A DNA stretch of 64,000 nt, from the NCBI GenBank assembly GCA_035560235.1, contig DATMAG010000104.1, positions 1-64,000 of the forward strand, in the 5' to 3' direction. The notes under the pieces are model-generated. The model was given only the letters and a program-made list of their open reading frames with translations, was not told the DNA's origin and searched no databases. Of the stretch, positions 18,050 to 27,139 are shown piece after piece. Position numbers and translations under genes: made by a program. Every line of letters starts with the position of its first letter. Positions within the stretch are counted from its first letter, which is position 1. The stretch is from DASRDU01 sp035560235 (GTDB lineage: Bacteria > Acidobacteriota > Blastocatellia > RBC074).

Positions 18050-18757
18050 TCAGACGTGAACCTGACCGTAAGCCAGTTCGCCTTCAGTCTCTCTGTATCT
18101 GAAGATCACGTAAGCCAGCCAGCCATAAAACGCGAGCAATGCAGTCAGCACCAGCCAGCCCGGCAATGCGCCGATTGAGGCATTGCGCAGCAGTTCGCCC
18201 GTCGAGTGAATGAACTGCGCTTCGCCGCTCTTTGGCTGCAGCACCGCCGTTGTCGTTTTCAGCAGCCACGCGAGCAGCAGAATCAGAAAGATCCAGCAGT
18301 AATTGCGCCGCAATCGCCGCGACATCGCCTGATTGAGCGAAATGTAAAACTGCGGCATCCGCAGATCATTGCCCAGCTGCCGCAGCCAGTCGGCCTCAGC
18401 CATCCGGTCACCGGCAAAGATCGCCGCGTAATAATTCCGCTCAAGCATCCGCACGCGATGCCGGTACACATCAAAGAACCGGTATCGCCGCGATTCGATC
18501 ACCAGCAGCAGAAAGACGAGCAGCATCGCAAAGATCAGCACTCCGTGATGCGAGGTCGGCGAAGAGAGCGACACCGACAGCATCGCGGCGACCACCGTAA
18601 TTGACCAGTTCGTCGTGCGGTCAATGCGGTCGCGCCAGCCAGCCATCCGCGCCATCTCGCCGCGATAGTAATGAGCCAGCGTGTTGACATATTCAGCAGA
18701 AGTGACGGGCGAAGGATTCAGCTCAGCGCGCTTCTCAAAAGCCATCTCAGGAGTCAT
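18050..18757 (-). CDS. DUF2270 integral membrane protein
   Basis: 235 residues. The N-terminal part YYRGEMARMAGWRDRIDRTTNW followed by two hydrophobic segments, then ESRRYRFFDVYRHRVRMLERNYY, is characteristic of DUF2270. Two more hydrophobic segments follow (IFLILLLAWLLK and LVLTALLAFYGWLAYVIF). A GGAGG site precedes the ATG at 18757. Convergent with the ROK gene, with only 2 nt between stops. Function of the family is unknown. Confidence 0.83.
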   Translation of the reverse strand: MTPEMAFEKRAELNPSPVTSAEYVNTLAHYYRGEMARMAGWRDRIDRTTNWSITVVAAMLSVSLSSPTSHHGVLIFAMLLVFLLLVIESRRYRFFDVYRHRVRMLERNYYAAIFAGDRMAEADWLRQLGNDLRMPQFYISLNQAMSRRLRRNYCWIFLILLLAWLLKTTTAVLQPKSGEAQFIHSTGELLRNASIGALPGWLVLTALLAFYGWLAYVIFRYRETEGELAYGQVHV

Positions 18758-18927
18758 TCGTGGCCTCCTTCCGAAAAGCTGTCACGCACGTTTGCGAATA
18801 AAAGGGAAAGCTCGTGCTGCCGCCGATTTCAGCACGTTAAGGTGAGAGGGTCAACGTTTTATCAGCTTCACCCGGATGAAATTGATCCGGCCAGTCAGTT
18901 CGGTCTGATCCGTCTTTATCCACCCTG

Positions 18928-18982
18928 ATCCGTTTCATCCGTGTTCTGTTTTCTTCAGTAACAGAACACGGATGAAACGGAT
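18928..18982. repeat. Perfect 23-bp inverted repeat
   Basis: Arms 18928-18950 and 18960-18982 are exact reverse complements around a 9-nt loop. The arm sequence is built from short phrases of the ATCCGTTTCATCCGTG type, also present singly just to the left. It lies between two minus-strand genes and may terminate the FHA-PrsW transcript or be a small palindromic mobile repeat. Confidence 0.85.
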
Positions 18983-19037
18983 GTCACAGATCAAATCTGA
19001 TTATCCCTGCAGACAGGTGAACATTCAGCAGCGCTTG

Positions 19038-20663
19038 TCATCTGACCTGATCCCTGAGCATCAGAACTTCGGCCTGAAATTTGGGAATCAGCGTAAAGCT
19101 CTGCGTGCCGGTCTGCGCGGCGGCGGCGCGCGCGGCGTGCCAGTGGCACAGGCCCAGTTTCGTCACGGCGCGCAGGAACTGACGCCGCGTGGCAAAGAGC
19201 TGTCCCTTGCCAATTGCGCCCGCAATCCAGCCCGTGCGCTTGAAAAGCGAGCTGACAATCTCAAGCTGCGCCGGTGTGATCAGCCCGCGACTGACTTCGT
19301 GCGCCAGCATCTCTTTGAGAATGCGCCCTTCGCGCCGCACCAGATAAATCGCCACGCCGACGAAGGCCGTAAAGAGCGGCACCAGCACGACGAAATACAT
19401 CAGCAGAAAGATCTGCCCGTTGATCGAAGCAATGCCGTTCCAGAACGAATGCAGCATCATCGCTCCGACATAACCGGCGATGGGCGAAACCACGCGCAGC
19501 GCCTTGTTGTGCGTTTCACGCGCAATGCCGCAGCCGATGCCGGTCATTGAAGTGAACAGGACGTGCGCAAACGGCGACAGCACGCCGCGCAGAAAAAAGG
19601 TCACGACCAGCCCGCCCATGCCATTCGTGTTCAGGCTTCTGCCGTAATAGCTGACGTTTTCGACCGTCGCAAAACCGAGCGCCACCACGCCCGCATACAC
19701 TATGCCATCAACCACGCTGTCGAATTCGCGCCGGAACGCGAGCGCAATCAGCAGCACGCCCAGGCCTTTCGTACCTTCTTCAAAGATCGGAGCCGAAATC
19801 ACTCCGGCCAGCGTGTCGCCCGCAAAAGCGCCGAAGATGCTGTTGGCAATGCCCGAAACCAGAATTGCAAACAGCCCGCCCCAGGCGAACGCTCCGGCCA
19901 GCAGCCACGCCGGTTCAGGATCGTAACGATCAAGCCAGAGCAGAATCATCAGGTAAAACACCGCCGGAACGAACGCCACAACACCGCTCAGCAGCGCCGT
20001 CACCGGCCCCAGTTCAAGCACCGTCAGACCAAGCACAATCAGCCCGATGCCGCCCGCCACGAGCAGCGCCAGCCCGATGCCGAGCGACCGCGCCGTTTTG
20101 CCCTGATCGCGGTCAGGATGATACATCCCCAGACTGCCCACCGTGCCGCGCCCGAATTGCGGCGACGGCGCAGCCATCTGCTGCTGCTGCGCGGCAAACA
20201 CCGGCGGACCCGGTGGCGGCGGTTGTGGCGGTGACTGAAACTGCGGCGGATGTGGTTGTGGATGAAATTGCGGTGGCTGATGCTGCGGCGGTTGTGCTTG
20301 ATACTGTTGCGGCTGAAACTGTGGTGGCTGATGCGGCACCGGCTGCGGTCGCGGCGACTCTTCAACGATCACCTGCAACTGCGGCCCCAGCCAGCCCAGT
20401 TCGACCAGATCGCCCGACTTCAACTGCTGATGCTGCACGCGCGTGCCGTTGACGAACGTGCCGTTGGTGCTTTGCTGATCGGTAATGAAAACACCTTCGG
20501 GCTGCACCAGAATGATCGCGTGGCGACCTGACACCATGGAATCTTCGCGTGGATCGAACCGCAGCGCGCAATCTTCGTTGCGACCAAGCAGCACCCAGCC
20601 CTGATCAAGCTCGAACTGCCTGCCCGCGAGCGAACCTCTGTTGACCATCAGACGCAGTTTCAT
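19038..20663 (-). CDS. FHA domain fused to PrsW-type intramembrane metalloprotease
   Basis: About 541 residues from the ATG at 20663, which has GAGG 5 nt upstream; a GTG at 20678 gives five extra residues. Residues 1-95 form a forkhead-associated phosphothreonine-binding domain (VLLGRNEDCALRF, SGRHAIILVQ, QQSTNGTFVNGTRV). A 70-residue linker of Pro, Gln and His follows. The rest is a polytopic PrsW/CAAX-protease-like domain with the signature APIFEEGTKGLG, ATVENVSYY, SPFAHVLFTS and MLHSFWN, which supply the expected Glu and His active-site residues. PrsW enzymes cut anti-sigma factors in the membrane. The FHA domain suggests recruitment by a phosphorylated protein. Confidence 0.87.
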   Translation of the reverse strand: MKLRLMVNRGSLAGRQFELDQGWVLLGRNEDCALRFDPREDSMVSGRHAIILVQPEGVFITDQQSTNGTFVNGTRVQHQQLKSGDLVELGWLGPQLQVIVEESPRPQPVPHQPPQFQPQQYQAQPPQHQPPQFHPQPHPPQFQSPPQPPPPGPPVFAAQQQQMAAPSPQFGRGTVGSLGMYHPDRDQGKTARSLGIGLALLVAGGIGLIVLGLTVLELGPVTALLSGVVAFVPAVFYLMILLWLDRYDPEPAWLLAGAFAWGGLFAILVSGIANSIFGAFAGDTLAGVISAPIFEEGTKGLGVLLIALAFRREFDSVVDGIVYAGVVALGFATVENVSYYGRSLNTNGMGGLVVTFFLRGVLSPFAHVLFTSMTGIGCGIARETHNKALRVVSPIAGYVGAMMLHSFWNGIASINGQIFLLMYFVVLVPLFTAFVGVAIYLVRREGRILKEMLAHEVSRGLITPAQLEIVSSLFKRTGWIAGAIGKGQLFATRRQFLRAVTKLGLCHWHAARAAAAQTGTQSFTLIPKFQAEVLMLRDQVR

Positions 20664-20688
20664 CTCATCCTCACACACAGGCGGCCCG

Positions 20689-21708
20689 TTACAACACCTC
20701 GCGCCGCAATTCAGGAAATACCTTTGCCACTTTCTTCAGCAGGTACTCGCCATAAGTCCCGCTGAACTCATGCACGCTCGCGCCGTCCCAGCGCGCCGCT
20801 CTGTCGTCCCGCACGTTCTGCGCATCGCGCAGTTCAATCGCTTTCACTTCGGCATTGAAGTTTGGATCGAAAAAGAACGGAAACGACAGCCGCGCGCGTC
20901 CGGCTGAATTTCTGACCCGGTGCGGAGTTGACTGATACAGCCCGCCGGTCATCCGCTCCAGCATATCGCCAATATTGCAGACGAACGAATTTTTAATCGG
21001 CGGCGCAGCCACCCAGCCCGCAGGCGACTTCACCTCAAGCCCGCCCGCCTCATCCTGCCTGAGCATCGTCAGCAGCCCGTAATCAGTATGCTCACCGACG
21101 CCCCATTCCTCTTCAGCCCCGCTGCCCGGCGGATAGTTGAAGATGCGAAACAGAATCAGCGGATCAGCCGTGTACCGCTCTGCAAAATAATTTTCATCCA
21201 GCCCCAGACTCAAAGCGATACCGCGCATCAGCGCGTGTCCGAGCCGCGTCATCGCGGCAAGATAATTCAGCACCGTCTCACGAAACTGCGGAATGTTCGG
21301 AAAGAGATTCGCCCCGTGCAGCGGCGTTCCGGCCCTGACCAGCGGATGAGTTTCATCCAGCTCATCACCAAAATAGATTCCTTCCTTCAAATCCGGCCTG
21401 CCCGAAGTCAGTTCCCCGCCCACCGGAAAATACCCGCGCCACGCCCGGCCACCCTTTGCCATCCCGATTTCAAGTTTCGCCTGCACATCCTGCGCGAAAA
21501 AAAGGCGGCTCAGCTTTTCAAGCCGCTGCTGAAGCGTTTCGTCAACCCCGTGCCCGACAACGTAAAAGAATCCCCACTCCCGACACGCCCGCCCGATCTG
21601 CGCCGCAACGACGTGACATTCGTCAGCGCCCGTGAGCAGCGCGTGAATGTTGATGAGTGGAAGGCCGGAAAAATGGTCAGTTAATGGTCTGCTCTCTGCG
21701 TAATTCAT
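20689..21708 (-). CDS. Isopenicillin-N-synthase-like 2OG-Fe(II) oxygenase
   Basis: 339 residues. N-terminal DIOX_N-like segment (CREWGFFYVVGHGVDETL), then the Fe(II)-binding HTDYGLLTML (HxD) and TPHRVRNSAGRARLSFPFFF, which provides the distal His and the 2-oxoglutarate-binding Arg-Ser pair. Soluble; probably hydroxylates or desaturates a small molecule. The ATG overlaps the stop of the VapC-like gene (ATGA, 21705-21708), so the two are translationally coupled. Confidence 0.87.
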   Translation of the reverse strand: MNYAESRPLTDHFSGLPLINIHALLTGADECHVVAAQIGRACREWGFFYVVGHGVDETLQQRLEKLSRLFFAQDVQAKLEIGMAKGGRAWRGYFPVGGELTSGRPDLKEGIYFGDELDETHPLVRAGTPLHGANLFPNIPQFRETVLNYLAAMTRLGHALMRGIALSLGLDENYFAERYTADPLILFRIFNYPPGSGAEEEWGVGEHTDYGLLTMLRQDEAGGLEVKSPAGWVAAPPIKNSFVCNIGDMLERMTGGLYQSTPHRVRNSAGRARLSFPFFFDPNFNAEVKAIELRDAQNVRDDRAARWDGASVHEFSGTYGEYLLKKVAKVFPELRREVL

Positions 21709-22124
21709 AGCCGGGGATTTACAATTCTTACCCCTGTTCCCCTGAAGTCGTCTTCATTGCGCGTTGCCAGTTCACAGGAATGATGGATGGCCTGCGCTGC
21801 GATGAGTGAATCAATTGCTGACAATGGCCGACCGGCTTTTTCAAGTCTTCCTGTCAGCTCTCCCCACGTCAGCATCACCTCAACATCAAGCTCCAGAATA
21901 TGACCGCTGAAACGAAGTAACAGCTCTTCGCTGAGCCATCTCTGCAACCGATCTTTGCGTTTTGAGTCGGGCAGCTTTTCAATGCCTTTGCGAATTTCAC
22001 CAATCGTAATGACACTGAGATAAACGCAGCCAGGGTCAAGACGGTCAATCCATTCGATGACTCGCGGATTCGGACGGCGAGCCACAAGTTCCGAGATGAC
22101 ATTGGTATCGAACAGGTATTTCAT
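21705..22124 (-). CDS. vapC: VapC-like PIN-domain toxin
   Basis: 139 residues, typical PIN length. Begins MKYLFDTNVISELV with the first catalytic Asp, followed by the conserved ITIGEIRKGIEKL (Glu), SAIDSLIAAQAI (Asp) and LATRNEDDF (Asp). VapC enzymes are Mg-dependent RNases that often cut tRNA. Overlaps the antitoxin by 4 nt upstream and the oxygenase by 4 nt downstream. Confidence 0.88.
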   Translation of the reverse strand: MKYLFDTNVISELVARRPNPRVIEWIDRLDPGCVYLSVITIGEIRKGIEKLPDSKRKDRLQRWLSEELLLRFSGHILELDVEVMLTWGELTGRLEKAGRPLSAIDSLIAAQAIHHSCELATRNEDDFRGTGVRIVNPRL

Positions 22125-22354
22125 AACGCCACATCATCACGAACCGGACTTTTGTCACGCTCCAGATCAAGGCTCGCGCCAGCCAGAGGCGATTCACGAA
22201 AAAAGTCAGACAGCTTCTTTCGACGCTCTGTGATCTCGGCTCCCGGCGTTTCAGTTTCAGGCTCAGTGATGCTTTTGATCAGTTCATAAACCTTTTGCAG
22301 ATCTTCCTCACTGAGCTTTTCGATTTCGGCCTGGACAATTTCTTTAGTAATCAT
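22121..22354 (-). CDS. Putative antitoxin of the VapC-like toxin
   Basis: 77 residues from the ATG at 22354 (MITKEIVQAEIEKLSEEDLQ); a TTG nine bases upstream is less likely because it sits only 2 nt after the GAGG site. The small, acidic and helical protein lies directly before the toxin with a 4-nt ATGA overlap, the normal toxin-antitoxin order. The N-terminal segment resembles other PIN-linked antitoxins with an EIVQ...LSEEDL pattern. It has no obvious AbrB or RHH DNA-binding motif. Confidence 0.75.
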   Translation of the reverse strand: MITKEIVQAEIEKLSEEDLQKVYELIKSITEPETETPGAEITERRKKLSDFFRESPLAGASLDLERDKSPVRDDVAL

Positions 22355-22432
22355 CTTAATCAATTCCTCAGCAGCGGGACACCGCTATTATCAGAACCGC
22401 TGATTGAAAGTTCCAGTCCGCGTGAACCTGTG

Positions 22433-25400
22433 TTATCTGATGCCTCGCCATCCCGCCTCCATCTGTCGGCTCACCGTCCGCGTGTTGTATTTGCGCAGAT
22501 ACTTCTGATGCTCTGCATCGTTCGGATAGCTGTCGCCTTGCGCGGGCGGGTAGCTTTTCATTTTATGAAACGGCAGGTCGCCAACTGTTTCAGGGCGCGC
22601 TGAGTTCAAATCCATATCCTTGCCGAAGCCGTCAGCGTAAACCAGAAAATCACGCTTCCACCCCTGCGGCAGCGGCGGCAGTCGCTTCGCATCGAAATCA
22701 ACCTGAAGCTCATCGCCGTTGCGCGTGATGACATACATATCTTCGTGCGCAAGCAATAGCTCGCGCACGTCACCGAAGCGCGTGTAATTGCCGAGATGCG
22801 CTTTCCACGGCGCTGATGGTTCAATCGTGCGGTAGTCATAAATCAGCGGTCTGCGCCCGTCCGGCGAATATTCACGCGGGAAGCCGCGCCAGCGCAGATC
22901 GGCGCGCATCGGCTCAAGCGTCGTCACCTTCAACGGCGCGCGGCCATCGGAAGCATCAAAGAGAATCTGATCCCAGTACAACCGCATGCTTGTCACGAGG
23001 CGCACGCGGGCGTCGCTGCACAAAAACTTTCCGGTCAGATCAATCGTGATCGTCTTCGGCAGCCCCGCCACGAAACCCGTTGAATCAATCACCGTCTGCC
23101 ATTCGCCCTTTGCATTTTTGACCTGCAAATACGGCGGGATGATTTCAACTCCGGCCTGCGACGCGGCCAGGTTCGCCGTCGAATCGGCGTAATCAATCCA
23201 GCCGTGCAGCAGCAGCACGACCTGTTTTGCCGTCAATGCTGCTTTGCCGAGATCGAGTTCAATCGCGTGCGGTTTCGCGTAGCCCTTGAAGGGCAGCTTC
23301 TCGAAATCTTCAGGATAGCGGCGATCAATTTTTGAGATCAGCGGCAGAATGTCATTGCCTTTGTCATCAACCGCGCTGACCGGAGGTTTCGGATTTCTGA
23401 CCGACCAGATTTTGAAAGGCGTGTACGGCGGCGCGGGCATCAGCTTTTCGTTCGGATAAATATCAGTTTCAGCCGGGTGATCCACCGCGAGCAGTTTCAC
23501 GGCGTCAAAAAAGATCACTTCTTCAAGCTGATTGTTCATCCGCAGAGAGTAAACGCCATCACGCGGTTTGAGCTGTTCGCCCGTGACCAGCACGTATTCA
23601 TCGGTGTCAGGCACGCTCCACGTATTGCCCGGCTCACGCGCGCCAATCGCGCAGCCGCCCAGGAAGTCAGTCACGAAGCTGTATTCGCTGCCATTCCACG
23701 CATAGAGCAGCGGGCAGGATGTGCCCTTGCGATCAAGCTCTTCGATGTTTTCCGGCTGCGAGGTTTTGACCGTCAGTTCAGATTGCACAATGCCCGCAGG
23801 CCAGAACAGCTTGAGCGCATCAACCTGCGTGCGATAACCCAGCCCGAAGATCAGCGAAGCCGGAGCGGGAGCGGGCGATGAGGAATAAACTTCAAGCTTC
23901 TGACTGAGGCTGCCGCTGCGAATTTCAGCCTTCGTGCCGATGCCGCTGCGATTGCTGGTTCTGCCGGTGAGATTGACCGCGACATAGTTCTTACTCGCAC
24001 CTTCGTTGCGCAGGGCCAGCAGCCTCCCTTCCTTAAAGGGAGGCGGTGTTTCCGTCACAATCGTGATCGTGTCAATGGCACCGTCATTGTTGAGATCCCC
24101 AAGAGCCAGAGAATGTGCAGTGGTCAGATTATGCCCCGTGCCTGCCATACCTGTATCCACAAAATCCCTGCCCACGCCACGCTTCAGGGTGAGTGCTGTC
24201 TGCCGCTGGTTTTCTGTCTGTGTCAGCGTACAGATGTCCAGCACACCATCATTGTCATAATCCAGGATCTGCGCCGCCAGGCTTCCGCTGCGATTACTGA
24301 AATCCTTCTTCACAAAGCTGCCACGACCGTTGCTCAAATAGAGCAGATCAGGCGCGCCCCGGTCAGCGACAAAAAAATCAGCAAAACCATCCTTGTTCAG
24401 ATCACCAGCAGCAACGCCGAGAGACTTTACTGCTCCCCTGATCCCCACCTGCTCCGAGACTTCCTTAAATGATCCATCGCGCTGATTGGCGAAAAGCTGC
24501 ACGGGCGCGTTGTAATTGACCACGAAGAAATCAATGTCGCGGTGATTGTCGAAGTCGGTGCAAACCACAGCGGTCGTTTTGTTCGCGCCGCCGCCCAGAT
24601 TCGCTTTGTCGGTAATGTCGGTGAAAGTAACGTTGCCGTCTTTGACGCCGTTGTTGCGAAACAGAATGTTCGGCGTGCCTGCGAAATCATCAGGGAAAGC
24701 CGCTGCTTCGCCGCCCGGCCATTTTGTCAGATCAGCGAAGTTGCCGACGAAAAGATCAAGATCGCCGTCGTGATCGGCATCAACAAAGGCTGCGGTCAGC
24801 GCCCACGCCTTGTAGTTCGCAGGCAGCCCGACTTTCGCCGTGACGTCAGTGAAAGAGCCGTCGCCGTTGTTGCGCCACAGCGCGAGCGTGCCATAACCAA
24901 ACAGCGCCACATCCTGTTTGCCGTCATTGTCATAATCGCCAAAGACTGCGCCGCACACGGGGCCGTTCACGGTGAGCTTTGATTTGTCGGTCACGTCAGA
25001 GAATCTGCCGCCGTCGTTGTGCAGCAGTCTGATGAACGGTTTGCCATTCGCGTCAACGCCTGCGGCCAGAATATCGAGTCTGTTGTCGCCATCGAAATCA
25101 GGCAGGCCGATGGTTGCGCTGAACGGGTTGACGAGATCGCGCTTCGTGGCCTCGCTTTCAAATTCTGTTTTGGTGACTTTGCGATTCAAAACCGATGACA
25201 ATGGCTTGTTGGCAAAACTCACCTTCAGATTCATCTCCGCTGTTGCATCAGTAAACTTCACGTTCGGCGGTTCCTTCGAGACAAGATCACTCTCTGCGCC
25301 CGTGCTGATGACGCCTTCAGCGTAGCGGCCCTGCTCGCCGTAAGTCAGGCCGAGCGTCGTGGCATAACCGGAACTGCGCAACTGCTGAAACAGGGCCAGG

Positions 25401-26005
25401 TACTTTCTGCCTTCTTCCGCTTTGCCTGCGCGGTTGTAAGCCTGGGCGAGGCTGTAGGCGGCGGTGGCGTTGTAGGGTTCCGATTCGAGCGCGCGGCTTA
25501 AGGCTCTGGCGGCTTCGTCGTACTGCTGTTTCTGCTGATAAATCTGGCCGATCTGAATGTTGGCGTATGCGTCCTGCGGATCAATCGCCAGCACCCTTTT
25601 GAATTCAGCAATGGCTTCGTCGTACTGCTTTTCGTTGCGCAGAATGATGCCGAGGATGTAATGCGCGTGCGGGCTGTCGGGCAGCAGCTTGATCGCAGCG
25701 CGGGCAGCGGCAGTGGCGGTCGGAATGTCGCGCTGAAAGTAAGCGGCGATGGCGAGGTTGATCTGCGCCAGCGCAAAATTCGGATCGCGTTCGATGGCCT
25801 TTCTGAACTCCTTCATCGCCTCTTCGTGCTTGTACTGCTCCATGTAAGCGACGCCGATGTTGTTGAGGCGGTACAGAGCTTCGCGGGCCAGGCGCGGATC
25901 AGGCTGCGTGTTCTGCGCGCCGCTGACGCCGCGCAGGTGATGAGTGGCGAGCAGGAGCAGGCAAACAGCGAGACTCGACAGGGCAATTGAAAATTTCAGT
26001 TTCAT
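22433..26005 (-). CDS. Secreted TPR / FG-GAP / ASPIC-UnbV protein
   Basis: About 1190 residues from the ATG at 26005, which starts a normal signal peptide (MKLKFSIALSSLAVCLLLLA). Residues about 40-230 are tetratricopeptide repeats. Then comes a long beta-propeller region of FG-GAP/VCBS repeats, seen as repeated calcium-binding loops such as DYDNDGKQD, DADHDGDLD, DLNKDGFAD and DLNNDGAID. An ASPIC/UnbV-like module (SNRSGIGTKAEIRSGS) follows, and the C-terminal 400 residues are unassigned. Exported, Ca-binding and likely a surface or periplasmic binding protein. This architecture is common in Acidobacteriota, with no established substrate. Confidence 0.83.
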   Translation of the reverse strand: MKLKFSIALSSLAVCLLLLATHHLRGVSGAQNTQPDPRLAREALYRLNNIGVAYMEQYKHEEAMKEFRKAIERDPNFALAQINLAIAAYFQRDIPTATAAARAAIKLLPDSPHAHYILGIILRNEKQYDEAIAEFKRVLAIDPQDAYANIQIGQIYQQKQQYDEAARALSRALESEPYNATAAYSLAQAYNRAGKAEEGRKYLALFQQLRSSGYATTLGLTYGEQGRYAEGVISTGAESDLVSKEPPNVKFTDATAEMNLKVSFANKPLSSVLNRKVTKTEFESEATKRDLVNPFSATIGLPDFDGDNRLDILAAGVDANGKPFIRLLHNDGGRFSDVTDKSKLTVNGPVCGAVFGDYDNDGKQDVALFGYGTLALWRNNGDGSFTDVTAKVGLPANYKAWALTAAFVDADHDGDLDLFVGNFADLTKWPGGEAAAFPDDFAGTPNILFRNNGVKDGNVTFTDITDKANLGGGANKTTAVVCTDFDNHRDIDFFVVNYNAPVQLFANQRDGSFKEVSEQVGIRGAVKSLGVAAGDLNKDGFADFFVADRGAPDLLYLSNGRGSFVKKDFSNRSGSLAAQILDYDNDGVLDICTLTQTENQRQTALTLKRGVGRDFVDTGMAGTGHNLTTAHSLALGDLNNDGAIDTITIVTETPPPFKEGRLLALRNEGASKNYVAVNLTGRTSNRSGIGTKAEIRSGSLSQKLEVYSSSPAPAPASLIFGLGYRTQVDALKLFWPAGIVQSELTVKTSQPENIEELDRKGTSCPLLYAWNGSEYSFVTDFLGGCAIGAREPGNTWSVPDTDEYVLVTGEQLKPRDGVYSLRMNNQLEEVIFFDAVKLLAVDHPAETDIYPNEKLMPAPPYTPFKIWSVRNPKPPVSAVDDKGNDILPLISKIDRRYPEDFEKLPFKGYAKPHAIELDLGKAALTAKQVVLLLHGWIDYADSTANLAASQAGVEIIPPYLQVKNAKGEWQTVIDSTGFVAGLPKTITIDLTGKFLCSDARVRLVTSMRLYWDQILFDASDGRAPLKVTTLEPMRADLRWRGFPREYSPDGRRPLIYDYRTIEPSAPWKAHLGNYTRFGDVRELLLAHEDMYVITRNGDELQVDFDAKRLPPLPQGWKRDFLVYADGFGKDMDLNSARPETVGDLPFHKMKSYPPAQGDSYPNDAEHQKYLRKYNTRTVSRQMEAGWRGIR

Positions 26006-26130
26006 AACGGGTCTCAAACGATGATTTCTGAGTTGTCGAAGTGCGGCTTCAGGCAGCAGCAATGAACAGTTCGCTGGTCAGCCGGAAACAGGATCGGGAA
26101 AGTTGTTAACGAAGCGGCGCAGGCCGGTAC

Positions 26131-27117
26131 TCAGCCCTGCGCTCCGGACGCCAGAGCGCGCAAACGCTCGCGCAGAGTTTCAGGATCAGGCAGGCTGTTC
26201 AATTCAAGAGTGAGTTTCTTCAGTTCCTCAAGGTCATCAATCAGCTCAAGCTCAGCCGAAAAGTCAGCGCCTGGAAAGCGACTGGTGGCAAGCAGCGCCA
26301 GAATTTCTCTGACACCTTTGAGTTCACCCTCTTCACGGCCTTCTTCACGGCCCTCTTCGCGGCCTTCTTCACGGCCTTCTTCACGACCTTCTTCGCGGCC
26401 TTCTTTCAGCCCCTTTTCACGGCCTTCTTTCAGACCTTCTTCCAGAATGAACTGATAGAAGCTTGATTCTTTGAGTTGTTCCAGTGGAATCATATTTTTC
26501 CTCCCGATCAGATCCAGCAGGTCTGTCCGATTATAGCGCAGGCCGCCGAGCATCAGAAAATGCAGACTGGTTTCGCGGCGGTCGCGTTCATGGCTGATCT
26601 GGCGCAGCAGTTCGGCGCTCTCTTCAAGTTCACGGCGACCGCCATTCATCAGCGGCACGAAGGGCAGCAGGCTTTCACGATGCATGGCCAGCACTTCGCG
26701 GGCGGCAATCTGCCACAGACGAATCAGTCTGAACCGCAGCCTGATGCTGAGGTCGCCGCCGTCCACGCGGGTCAGGCGCGGCGCAGGTTTCGGCAATCCG
26801 TGTCGCGTCAGCAGCAGCACATAGCTCGTAATCGGGCGCTGATATTTCAGCCATAACCGCAAGGCGTAATCGGCCATACGGTCAGGCACGGCGGCTTCCC
26901 AGTAAGTCTGCGCTTCGACGTGCGCTATTTCTTCGCGGTCGGCGCGACTGATGCGAAACGGCTGATCGGGCAGCGTGGCCGCAACGCTGACTTCGCGCGG
27001 CAGCAGTTCGATTTCGGCCTGTTCACCTGGTTTGATTGCGCCGAGCAGAATCAGCAGCGATTCAGCGTCCTGCCCGACCAGATACTTGAAGGCCTGGTCA
27101 TAAGGTTTGGTATTCAT
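26131..27117 (-). CDS. Rpn-family (PD-(D/E)XK) putative transposase/nuclease
   Basis: 328 residues. The N-terminus MNTKPYDQAFKYLVGQDAE and the core REEIAHVEAQTYWEAAVPDRM...YALRLWLKY correspond to the recombination-promoting nuclease group, where Asp, Glu and the ExQ motif form a PD-(D/E)XK site. The C-terminal part has a run of EGRE repeats at about residues 230-265. Related Rpn proteins are DNA endonucleases that stimulate recombination. There are no inverted ends or IS context. Confidence 0.75.
   Translation of the reverse strand: MNTKPYDQAFKYLVGQDAESLLILLGAIKPGEQAEIELLPREVSVAATLPDQPFRISRADREEIAHVEAQTYWEAAVPDRMADYALRLWLKYQRPITSYVLLLTRHGLPKPAPRLTRVDGGDLSIRLRFRLIRLWQIAAREVLAMHRESLLPFVPLMNGGRRELEESAELLRQISHERDRRETSLHFLMLGGLRYNRTDLLDLIGRKNMIPLEQLKESSFYQFILEEGLKEGREKGLKEGREEGREEGREEGREEGREEGREEGELKGVREILALLATSRFPGADFSAELELIDDLEELKKLTLELNSLPDPETLRERLRALASGAQG
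26328..26439. repeat. 12-bp tandem repeat encoding EGRE units
   Basis: About nine degenerate 12-nt units of the CTTCTTCACGGC type, encoding Glu-Gly-Arg-Glu on the minus strand. The array could vary in copy number without shifting frame, since 12 is a multiple of three. Confidence 0.75.
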
Positions 27118-27139
27118 GGCTGAGGCAGTTGTGATGACT

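Noticed and set aside
26328..26439. CRISPR-like array of short repeats
   Set aside because: Units are 12 bp, contiguous without spacers, and in frame inside a coding gene.
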